A stretch of 23,424 bases of DNA, from positions 506 to 23,929 of the forward strand of contig MHUC01000018.1 in the NCBI GenBank assembly GCA_001823315.1. The letters are read 5' to 3'. The translations under genes were made by a program, and so were the position numbers. Shown piece after piece: positions 7,458 through 13,124 of this stretch (positions within the stretch are counted from its first letter, which is position 1; each line of letters opens with the position of its first letter). Source of the DNA: Candidatus Wildermuthbacteria bacterium RIFCSPHIGHO2_12_FULL_40_12 (GTDB taxonomy: Bacteria > Patescibacteriota > Minisyncoccia > Minisyncoccales > 2-12-FULL-40-12). The notes beneath the pieces are model-generated. The model was not told the origin of the DNA. It was given only the letters and a program-made list of their open reading frames with translations, and searched no databases.

Positions 7458-8297
7458 CTAAATACTGAACAATTCCATAGCGTTCTGCGTGGTCTTTTCT
7501 TCAATCTCTTCGCGACTTACTCCTTTGATTCTGGCAATTTCCTCAACTACGTATTTTATAAACAATGGTTCGTTTCTTTCGCCGGCCCGTGGAGGCGACA
7601 AATATGGGGCATCCGTTTCTACCACGATCCTATCCAATGGAAGATATTTTATATTTTCTTCAAAATCAATTCCTTCAATCTTTTTGAAAATGATTCCGTT
7701 GACACCAATGTAATAACCAAAACTTAAATATTCTTTAAGTTCCGCTAAATTACCGACAAAACCATGAGCTACGGCTTTATCTGGTCGGACCGCCGGGTTG
7801 TCCTTTAAAAGACCAATTAAATCCTTATGCGCTACCCGGCTATGAAAAATAACTGGCAAATTTAATTCCTTTGCCAACTTCAACTGCTGTAAAAAAGTGT
7901 CTTTTTGCTTTTTCTTAAAAACCTCTAATTTGATCTTGGTTTTGGGTTTGTAGTAATAATCAAGCCCGATCTCACCAATAGCAACTACCTTGGGATTTTG
8001 AGCCAATTCTTTGTAATAGCCATAATCAAATTCTTCGGCGCGGGTTTTAAAAACGTTTTGAGGATCTACCTCTGAAATATCTACTTTTCTTTCTTCCAAA
8101 TGCATGGGGTGCAGACCAACTGCGGCGAAAACTCCCTGACCGTATTTTTCCGCCATCTCCACCGCTCTCTTGCTTGTTGTGCTTTGAGAACCAACATTTA
8201 TAACCCAGATATTGTTATCCAGAGTTCTTTTTATGACCTCGTCTATGTCATCCTTATACGCCGAAAAATTCAAATGCGCGTGAGTATCAATTAGCAT
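7458..8297 (-). CDS. tatD: TatD-family metal-dependent deoxyribonuclease
   Basis: A 279-residue TIM-barrel hydrolase of the TatD family, metal-dependent DNases linked to DNA quality control. The metal ligands are in place: HAH at 6-8, Glu109 in GEIGLDYY, His152 in FHSR, His178 in AHGF and Asp229 in ETDAPYL. Length is normal. The start is ATG at 8297; the reverse transcriptase stop lies 11 bp inside this gene at 8287, so the two overlap. In many bacteria tatD follows metG directly, often with rsmI nearby. Here rsmI and metG lie upstream but the DGR separates them from tatD, so tatD probably now depends on transcription from within the DGR or on an internal promoter. Confidence 0.94.
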   Translation of the reverse strand: MLIDTHAHLNFSAYKDDIDEVIKRTLDNNIWVINVGSQSTTSKRAVEMAEKYGQGVFAAVGLHPMHLEERKVDISEVDPQNVFKTRAEEFDYGYYKELAQNPKVVAIGEIGLDYYYKPKTKIKLEVFKKKQKDTFLQQLKLAKELNLPVIFHSRVAHKDLIGLLKDNPAVRPDKAVAHGFVGNLAELKEYLSFGYYIGVNGIIFKKIEGIDFEENIKYLPLDRIVVETDAPYLSPPRAGERNEPLFIKYVVEEIARIKGVSREEIEEKTTQNAMELFSI

Positions 8298-9358
8298 AAT
8301 TTGATATCTTCAATATCTTACTTCTAATACCAAAAGAATTACAGTGTTTTAACATTCCTAAATACGACTGGAGTGTTTGACTAAAAAATTCTTTAGGTAT
8401 CATCCCCTGCCGTAATTCTTTATTTTTTCGTTCTATTTTCCGAATCATTCTTTTTCTTGTTTTCGTTCTTAAAATTCTGTGCTTTGGGAAGCTAACATAT
8501 CCTAAAAAATCTATCCCCTGATGATACTTCCTAATCCCTATCTTATCTGGATGCAGAGATAATTTCAATTTCTCTCCCAAGAAAAAACCTACGCTAGCAA
8601 TAAACTCCTCTAAATAACCCTTATCGCTTTTTAAAATAATAAAGTCGTCGCAGTAGCGAATATAGTATTTTTCTTTTAATTCGTGCTTAATAAACCGGTC
8701 TAGTTCATTTAAATAGATATTAGCGAAAAGCTGGCTGGTGATATTTCCAAGAGGCAGGCCTTTATTCGGCAAAACCGAAAAACTCTTTATGATCATTTCT
8801 ATCAACCAAATAGCATTTTCGTCTTTAATCTTCTTTTCGATCAAAGAAATTAAAATATTATGATCTATCGAGTCAAAAAATCTTTTAATGTCGAGTTTTA
8901 AAATATAACAATTCTTGGTATTGTTTTCACCAACCTTTCTCGCGAATTGGCAAAGTCGGTTTACGGCCATATGAGTCCCTTTTTTAATTCGGCAGGAATA
9001 AGAATCGAAGATAAAAGATTGGTCAAAAATAGGATATAAGATTTTGAATATGGCATGGTGCAAAACCCTGTCTCTTACACAGGCCTTATGAATGTGCCTT
9101 AATTTTGGGTCTTGAACATAAAAAGAGGTATAATCAGAGTGTTTATAGTCTTTGCTTTCTAATTCTTCGTGAAGCTGAAATATATTATCCTCTAAATTAC
9201 ATTCAAATCTCTGGACGTCCAACTTCTTTCTTTTTCCTTTTTTGAATTCGTCCCAAGCCGAAAATAAATTTTCTAACGAAATAATCTCCTCAAAAATATT
9301 ATGAAAAATTTTCTTTCTACGCCCCCCCCCGAAGGGTTTGAAGCTCCTCTGATTCATG
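8287..9358 (-). CDS. DGR reverse transcriptase
   Basis: A 356-residue reverse transcriptase that would copy the template-repeat RNA into mutated cDNA. Visible RT motifs from ATG 9358 are LKLDIKRFFDSI at 153-164 (first catalytic Asp), GLPLGNITSQ at 200-209, YCDDF at 235-239 (catalytic pair), GIDFLGY at 281-287 and the thumb-like QSYLGMLKHCNSF at 330-342. The xGxxxSQ form in motif 4, in place of the usual QGxxxSP, is a hallmark of DGR RTs. There is no maturase, HNH, Cas1 or retron-specific domain. The start is uncertain: ATG 9358 has no Shine-Dalgarno, and a TTG at 9399 is also in frame. The N-terminus contains three Gly encoded by a run of nine G. The 5' end overlaps the oppositely oriented Avd gene and the 3' end overlaps tatD by 11 bp. 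The gene is visibly AT-richer than the target gene. Confidence 0.96.
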
Positions 9359-9672
9359 TTTTTTGCGATTTTTACAAAAAGATTTATTTCATCTCCCAAA
9401 AAATCCCCAAAAGAGACCGTTTTGGAATTTTTGCAAAAATAGAAAATATTTGTCTGGAAATAATTAATTTAATTATAGCTGCTTCTCTTGAAATAAAAAT
9501 AAATAAATTTCCGATTTTAACTTCCGCGAGAATAAAAATTGAGACCCTAAAAAGATTAATCAGAATCACTTATGAACTAAACGTTATTGAAAGAAAAAAA
9601 TACCTAAATTTAGAATCAGACTTGCAGGAAATTTCTAAAATGACAAACGGCTGGATAAAATATCTAAAATAA
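9301..9672 (+). CDS. Avd-like four-helix-bundle accessory protein of the DGR
   Basis: The only confident plus-strand gene in the window. The 123 residues match the four-helix-bundle/Avd pattern: a helix ending in FYKKIYFISQKIPKRDRF (about 24-41), then helices around IENICLEIINLIIAAS, ARIKIETLKRLIRITYELN, and a closing segment LQEISKMTNGWIKYLK that corresponds to the common LQEIGRMLGGWIK ending. Many Lys and Arg give a basic protein. Avd proteins form a positively charged oligomer that binds the RT and template RNA and is needed for retrohoming. The first in-frame ATG is at 9301 and an upstream stop lies at 9274; residues 1-16 include three Pro from a run of nine C and may not be conserved. 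No Shine-Dalgarno is visible. It is divergent to, and overlaps, the 5' end of the RT gene by 58 bp, although Avd is normally codirectional with it. Confidence 0.88.
   Translation: MKNFLSTPPPEGFEAPLIHVFCDFYKKIYFISQKIPKRDRFGIFAKIENICLEIINLIIAASLEIKINKFPILTSARIKIETLKRLIRITYELNVIERKKYLNLESDLQEISKMTNGWIKYLK
9321..9330. repeat. Nine-base C/G homopolymer in the RT/Avd overlap
   Basis: The plus strand has one G followed by nine consecutive C (9322-9330). The run encodes Pro-Pro-Pro near the Avd N-terminus and, on the other strand, Gly-Gly-Gly near the RT N-terminus. A one-base change would shift both frames. Confidence 0.8.
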
Positions 9673-9680
9673 TTATATAA

Positions 9681-9712
9681 AAGAAGTTCTGTTTTTTCTA
9701 CAGAACTTCTTC
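9681..9712. other. Perfect 12-bp hairpin at the 3' side of the template repeat
   Basis: AAGAAGTTCTGT and its exact complement flank a short T-rich loop. The hairpin lies between the Avd stop (9672) and the TR end (9720). On the minus strand it directly follows the TR and is followed by a short T/A-rich tract, so it may end the template RNA or stabilise its 3' end. On the plus strand no T tract follows. Confidence 0.65.
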
Positions 9713-9719
9713 TAATCTA

Positions 9720-9841
9720 GAAACTTCCTCGCGGGACCGCAAGTTTTCGTTACGATTGTCAGAGTTGTACCAGTTGACCTTGAGCTTACCGTTGTTCCAG
9801 TTCACGTTCGGCGCATAGCCATCGTCATAGCGAGAACCCGC
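9720..9841 (-). repeat. DGR template repeat (TR)
   Basis: A 122-bp non-coding copy of the 3' end of the target gene. It aligns without gaps to 10121-10242 (offset 401), with 14 mismatches. Read in the target sense (minus strand) the TR has 33 adenines; 13 of these are changed in the VR, whereas only one of 89 non-adenine positions is changed (9730). Its codons are dominated by AAC/AAT and GAA/GAC at the variable sites, the usual design that gives diversity when adenines are randomised. The 3' part contains GCGGTCCCGC (9740-9731), identical in both repeats, followed by a short tail with the only non-adenine mismatch. This matches the expected IMH*/IMH arrangement that marks template and recipient. 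Confidence 0.96.
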
Positions 9842-9931
9842 TTATTCGCCTGATTTCATCAGTGTCACCGATAATCTTCTTTAAAACTATCTGCGTTGAC
9901 CCTGTCTTACGGGGAATTTTTTTATGAGGCA

Positions 9932-9960
9932 ATTTTAACAAATTAAAATACCCTCACCAA
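9932..9960 (-). promoter_or_regulatory. Candidate promoter of the TR-RT transcript
   Basis: The minus strand has TTGGTG (9960-9955), 17 bases, then TAAAAT (9937-9932). The -10 is good and the -35 poor. It is placed just upstream of the TR and downstream of the target terminator, where a separate promoter for template RNA and RT would be needed. Confidence 0.35.
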
Positions 9961-10002
9961 AACCAGACAAGCAGTTTCTATTCTTTATTTGGCAAATCGC
10001 TA

Positions 10003-10028
10003 TCCATTATTTTTTATAGAATAATGGA
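10003..10028. repeat. 9-bp inverted repeat in the TR-VR spacer
   Basis: TCCATTATT (10003-10011) and AATAATGGA (10020-10028) are exact complements around an 8-base loop. No T tract follows on either strand, so it is more likely a regulator site or RNA stem than a terminator. Confidence 0.5.
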
Positions 10029-10058
10029 CCGATTGTATTAGCCAGTTTTTATTTTATC

Positions 10059-10088
10059 AAAAAAACAGGGTTCGACAAAAGTCGAACC
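10059..10088 (-). terminator. Terminator of the DGR target gene, possible cruciform of the VR
   Basis: On the minus strand GGTTCGAC pairs perfectly with GTCGAACC around four T (10088-10069), then CTG and seven T follow. It lies 29 bp past the target stop codon and is a textbook intrinsic terminator. It also has the 8-bp stem and 4-base loop reported for the cruciform just downstream of the VR in the Bordetella phage DGR, so it may serve target recognition as well. Confidence 0.85.
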
Positions 10089-10116
10089 ATAAGGATTCAA
10101 GGATTAAGTTACGAGT

Positions 10117-10800
10117 TTACGAAACTGCCTGGCGGGACCGCAAGTGAGCGTAACGATGGCCAGAGTGGTACCAGTTGACCTTGAGCTTACCGCAGTTCCA
10201 GTACACGTCCGGCGCATAGCCATCGTCACAGCGAGAACCCGCACAGAGCGTCCAGCTCGAGATGTCTAGATGCTCCTCGGTCTCCTGGAATAATTTCAAC
10301 TCGTAAAGGAGCCGTTCTTCCAGGGTGATTCCGGAAATCTCTTTCTTCTTCAGGTCATTGGCGGAGAGGTTTTTCAACTTCTCGTCTGCCTCGACTACAT
10401 CTTTGAACCAGACAGCATAAGTGCCGTCTTTGGCCGTTCTGTCGGAAGTGACGATTTCGTCAAGCGACTTATCCGTCCATTTCCAACAGGGAAAAAGATC
10501 CTTGCACTTGTCGTAGATTTTCTGGGGAGTTATCCCTAGAATTACTACGATGAGACGATCAAATCCCTTCTTATGAGGCGGGACATTCAACCCGGAAAGA
10601 TCCACCTTAATCCCAAAGGTTTCAAGGTAAAACTTTTCCCAGTCGCGGAGCATATCCGAGATTTCCACGCCTCCTCGCAGGAACGCTTGAAGGCGCTCCT
10701 TGGTGATTTTTCCTCGCTCCATTTGAGCGAAGAATTCCTTGAGCTGAGCAGGCGTCGGGGCATCCGAGACCCAGTCAGTATTAGTACGTGACTCTTTCAT
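10117..10800 (-). CDS. DGR target protein with C-terminal variable region
   Basis: A 227-residue protein whose last 41 residues (187-227) are encoded by the VR. Compared with the TR translation, 12 residues differ: Cys191, Asp198, Tyr200, Cys203, His212, Gly214, His215, Tyr217, Ala218, His219, Gln224 and Ala225; seven of these replace template Asn. The variable part has the spacing of C-type-lectin-like DGR ligand surfaces (GSR, DDG, YW, VNW, LRSR). The N-terminal part is largely helical (LKEFFAQMERGKITKERLQAFLRGG, about 20-44 of the protein), followed by segments such as FDRLIVVILGIT and GTYAVWFKDVVEADEKLKNLSAND. The family, as I recall it, recurs as hypothetical proteins in candidate-phyla genomes. 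No signal peptide or membrane segment is visible, so it appears cytoplasmic; its ligand is unknown. ATG 10800 is chosen for its RBS; GTG 10803 precedes it. It is flanked by its own promoter and terminator. Confidence 0.94.
   Translation of the reverse strand: MKESRTNTDWVSDAPTPAQLKEFFAQMERGKITKERLQAFLRGGVEISDMLRDWEKFYLETFGIKVDLSGLNVPPHKKGFDRLIVVILGITPQKIYDKCKDLFPCWKWTDKSLDEIVTSDRTAKDGTYAVWFKDVVEADEKLKNLSANDLKKKEISGITLEERLLYELKLFQETEEHLDISSWTLCAGSRCDDGYAPDVYWNCGKLKVNWYHSGHRYAHLRSRQAVS
10121..10242 (-). repeat. DGR variable repeat (VR)
   Basis: The recipient copy of the TR forms the 3' end of the target gene and stops one base short of its stop codon. Twelve of the 14 differences from the TR lie in the central part (10146-10229), and all of those are at template adenines. 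The invariant GCGGTCCCGC block and 3' tail (10121-10145) are the likely initiation of mutagenic homing (IMH) region. Confidence 0.96.
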
Positions 10801-10805
10801 CACGC

Positions 10806-10813
10806 ACCTCCTT
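10806..10813 (-). promoter_or_regulatory. Strong ribosome binding site of the DGR target
   Basis: The minus strand reads AAGGAGGT, five bases before GTG 10803/ATG 10800 counted to the base preceding 10800. It supports ATG 10800 as the start. Confidence 0.85.
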
Positions 10814-10825
10814 ATTTGATTTTAT

Positions 10826-10881
10826 AATGAGACGAACTTTTCAAAAACTAACGATTTAGCGTCCAAAAAGATCGTCTCATT
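10826..10881 (-). promoter_or_regulatory. Inverted repeat in the 5' leader of the DGR target
   Basis: AATGAGACGA (10826-10835) and TCGTCTCATT (10872-10881) are exact 10-bp complements separated by 36 bases. The loop holds a smaller CTAA/TTAG stem. It lies between the promoter and the RBS, about a dozen bases from the latter, so it could act as a leader hairpin affecting translation or as an operator for a dimeric repressor. Confidence 0.6.
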
Positions 10882-10915
10882 TTCTTGAACCTTATTTCAA
10901 AGAACTATAATATAT

Positions 10916-10944
10916 AGTATAGCAAATTGTTTAGTTCTTGTCAA
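10916..10944 (-). promoter_or_regulatory. Promoter of the DGR target gene
   Basis: The minus strand has a perfect TTGACA (10944-10939), a 17-base spacer and TATACT (10921-10916). The -35 lies within the last codons of metG and overlaps the Leu-Asp-Lys codons. It predicts a leader of roughly 110 bases before ATG 10800. This is the best promoter match I found in the window. Confidence 0.85.
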
Positions 10945-12415
10945 GCCCAGTGGTAACGGTCGCAGACAAAGCTGGCATAAGACCAATTCTCGGGAATAAT
11001 GGAACATTTTTTCTTGTCTTTAACTGCTTAAATATTTTTTCTGCGGTTTCGGGTAAAAAAGGCAACAATAACCGGGCTATCTCGCTAATTGCAAATAGCA
11101 AATTACCAATAACCTCTTTTTGCTTGCTTGATTCTTCCCACGGATGCTCTTTGTCAATATAGCGGTCGCAAAAACTGATTAAGTCCCAAACAGCCATTAG
11201 GGCTTCGTTAAATTTAAATCCACTTAGCGCTTTTTTATAGGCTTCTTGAGTTATTTTAATTTCTTTTTTAAGTTTTGGGTTTTGAGTTGTAATTTTGAGT
11301 TTTGAGCTTTGAGTTTTGAGTTTGTTCGCGAGCGTAACCACCCGAGCGACAAGATTCCCCAACCCCTTAGATAGGTCGGCATTATATCTTGCTTCAAATT
11401 TTTCATATGTAAAATCGCCGTCTTCGGTCGGCGGAAGCTCTCGCAAAAGGAAATATCTCACAGGATCAACCCCGTACTTTTTGACCAATTCGAATGGATC
11501 AATAACATTTCCCAAACTTTTTGACATTTTTTGCCCATCAACATTTATAAATCCATGAACAAAAATTATTTTTGGCAACGGCAATTTCAAAGACAATAAT
11601 ATCCCGGGCCATATAAGAGAGTGAAATTTTAAAATGTCTTTACCTACAAAATGAATATCGGTTGGCCACCACTGCTTGAATTTTGCCGTTCCATAACCAA
11701 CAGCGGAAATATAATTGGTTAGGGCGTCTGCCCAAACATAAATAGTGTGAGAATCATCGCCTGGTACTAGAATGCCCCATTTTAAATCCTTTCTGGGGCG
11801 GGAAAAACTAATATCTTCCAGTCCTTCTTTCAGAAAGGTTAACATTTCATTCTTTTTTGACTCTGGGATAATCTTAAGCTTATTTTTTGTAATTAAATCC
11901 TTTATTTCCTTTGTGTGCTTAGAAAGTCGGAAAAAATAATTTTCTTCCTCTACTTTTTCGGGCTCTTTTTGATGCAAAATACATTTTCCATCCCTTAGAT
12001 CTTTTTGGGTAATAAAGGCCTCACACCCTGAACAATAAAGCCCTTGGTATTTTTTTTTGTAAATATCTCCATTTTTTTGAAGTTTTAACCAAACCTTCTT
12101 AACCGCAGGCCAATGCCTTTTCTGGTCGGTAGTTCTAATAAAGTCATCATTGGATATATTTAAAAGAGGTTTTAGTCCTTTGAATTTGTCTGATATTGCG
12201 TCAACGAATTCTTTCGGGCTTTTTCCTTCTTTAGCCGCGGCTTTGGCAACTTTTGCGCCATGCTCATCTGTGCCAGTTAGGAAAAATACTTTTTTGCCCA
12301 AAATACGGTTATAGCGCGCGACAACATCGGCCTGAATTAATTCCAATGCAAAACCCAAATGCGGTAGCGCATTGGTATAGGCAATTGAAGTTGTAATGTA
12401 AAACTTTTTAGGCAT
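10931..12415 (-). CDS. metG: Methionyl-tRNA synthetase
   Basis: A class I synthetase of 494 residues for tRNA-Met charging. KMSKS is intact at 296-300. The HIGH motif is HLGF at 19-22, with Phe for the second His, a deviation I believe recurs in related lineages. A single zinc-knuckle-type insert (CSGC and CILH) is present. The C-terminal tRNA-binding (Trbp111-like) extension found in many MetRSs is absent. After the usual core ending LFPRI the protein carries 17 further residues (GLMPALSATVTTGLDKN) whose codons include the -35 of the DGR target promoter; this tail may come from DNA brought in with the DGR. A Lys/Gln/Thr-rich stretch is encoded by heptanucleotide repeats at 11273-11320. The start is ATG 12415, 40 bp after the rsmI stop. 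Confidence 0.96.
   Translation of the reverse strand: MPKKFYITTSIAYTNALPHLGFALELIQADVVARYNRILGKKVFFLTGTDEHGAKVAKAAAKEGKSPKEFVDAISDKFKGLKPLLNISNDDFIRTTDQKRHWPAVKKVWLKLQKNGDIYKKKYQGLYCSGCEAFITQKDLRDGKCILHQKEPEKVEEENYFFRLSKHTKEIKDLITKNKLKIIPESKKNEMLTFLKEGLEDISFSRPRKDLKWGILVPGDDSHTIYVWADALTNYISAVGYGTAKFKQWWPTDIHFVGKDILKFHSLIWPGILLSLKLPLPKIIFVHGFINVDGQKMSKSLGNVIDPFELVKKYGVDPVRYFLLRELPPTEDGDFTYEKFEARYNADLSKGLGNLVARVVTLANKLKTQSSKLKITTQNPKLKKEIKITQEAYKKALSGFKFNEALMAVWDLISFCDRYIDKEHPWEESSKQKEVIGNLLFAISEIARLLLPFLPETAEKIFKQLKTRKNVPLFPRIGLMPALSATVTTGLDKN
11273..11320. repeat. Heptanucleotide tandem repeat inside metG
   Basis: Plus-strand units TTTTGGG, TTTTGAG, a degenerate 6-base TTGTAA, then TTTTGAG, TTTTGAG, CTTTGAG and TTTTGAG. 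This is the longest and cleanest of the tracts. It encodes LKTQSSKLK- and TQNPKLK-like residues near the start of the anticodon-binding domain. Confidence 0.85.
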
Positions 12416-12444
12416 TTTTGTAAATTATGAAATCCTGCGCGCTT

Positions 12445-12472
12445 CTTGCTATTTGCTACTTGCTATCTGCTA
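12445..12472. repeat. TTGCTA-type heptanucleotide repeat at the rsmI end
   Basis: Four 7-bp units on the plus strand (CTTGCTA, TTTGCTA, CTTGCTA, TCTGCTA). It spans the spacer and the last codons of rsmI, whose TAG stop (12458-12456) lies within a unit. Its consensus differs from that of the TTTTGAG tracts. Confidence 0.75.
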
Positions 12473-13124
12473 TTACCACAAATTCCCCTCTAATTTCGCC
12501 TTTGGTCAATTGATCCAAAACCTCTCCGATTTTGCCACGATAAACCGATTCAAATTGCTTAGTTAGTTCACGACAAACTACCATGCCTACGCCCGTATCA
12601 ATTTCTTTTAATTCCTGCAGAGTTTTTAGGATTCTATGTGAGGATTCGTAAAAGATAACGGGATATTTAGAATCTATAACTTCTTGAAAAAACTTTTTCC
12701 TTTTTCTTTTAGTTGGTGGAAATCCTAAAAATAGAAACTTATCCATTGATAAACCAGCAATGCTGGCTGCTGCAATTAAGGCGCTGGGACCGGGAATCGT
12801 TATAACGCTCGCCGCTTCGGTTCTGATGATTTCGGCCACGATTTTTCCTCCGGGATCGGAAATGCCCGGAGCGCCGGCATCAGAAACCAAAGCCAAGCTT
12901 TTGCCTTGCCGCAAAAGATCGATAATATATTCTACTTTTTGCAAATTTGAATGTTGATGATAGCTAAGAGTTTCTGTGTTTATACCGTATCTGCTTAGCA
13001 GTTTCTTGGTAACCCTTGTGTCTTCGCACAAAATTAAATCAACCTCCTTTAAAATTCGGAGGGCGCGAAAACTTAAATCTTCCAAGTTGCCGATAGGAGT
13101 AGAAACCACATAAAAAGAACTCAT
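12456..13124 (-). CDS. rsmI: 16S rRNA (cytidine(1402)-2'-O)-methyltransferase RsmI
   Basis: A 222-residue SAM-dependent tetrapyrrole-methylase-fold protein that 2'-O-methylates C1402 in the 16S rRNA decoding site. Characteristic segments are YVVSTPIGNLEDLSFRA at the N-terminus, CEDTR, a LVSDAGAPGISDPG motif near residue 83 and FYESSHR. It is shorter than many homologues, which carry a C-terminal extension; here it ends in IADSK within a heptanucleotide repeat. The ATG at 13124 overlaps the TGA of the upstream membrane-protein gene in the ATGA arrangement, indicating translational coupling. An rsmI-metG-tatD neighbourhood is common in bacteria, which fits the gene order here apart from the DGR. 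Confidence 0.95.
   Translation of the reverse strand: MSSFYVVSTPIGNLEDLSFRALRILKEVDLILCEDTRVTKKLLSRYGINTETLSYHQHSNLQKVEYIIDLLRQGKSLALVSDAGAPGISDPGGKIVAEIIRTEAASVITIPGPSALIAAASIAGLSMDKFLFLGFPPTKRKRKKFFQEVIDSKYPVIFYESSHRILKTLQELKEIDTGVGMVVCRELTKQFESVYRGKIGEVLDQLTKGEIRGEFVVIADSK

Larger units (their letters stand above)
9842..10116. other. Non-coding spacer between TR and VR
   Basis: No convincing coding frame is present. It holds the target terminator hairpin (10059-10088), a 9-bp inverted repeat (10003-10028) and a weak minus-strand promoter candidate for the TR/RT transcript (9932-9960). Confidence 0.7.

Noticed and set aside
8287..9358. RT as part of a group II intron, retron or CRISPR-linked system
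   Set aside because: No maturase or HNH domain, no intron ends, no retron motifs, no cas genes or array nearby; the motif 4 form and the TR/VR pair identify a DGR.
9384..9569. 61-codon minus-strand frame opposite the Avd gene
   Set aside because: It mirrors the plus-strand frame, which carries the recognisable four-helix-bundle pattern; the minus frame has none.
10069..10088. Possible tRNA T-arm remnant or attachment site (GGTTCGAC hairpin)
   Set aside because: No acceptor, D or anticodon stems are present around it, and the following T tract makes it an ordinary terminator.
12445..12472. TTGCTA repeats as a CRISPR or iteron array
   Set aside because: The units are 7 bp, directly adjacent and only four in number, with no spacers and no replication gene nearby.
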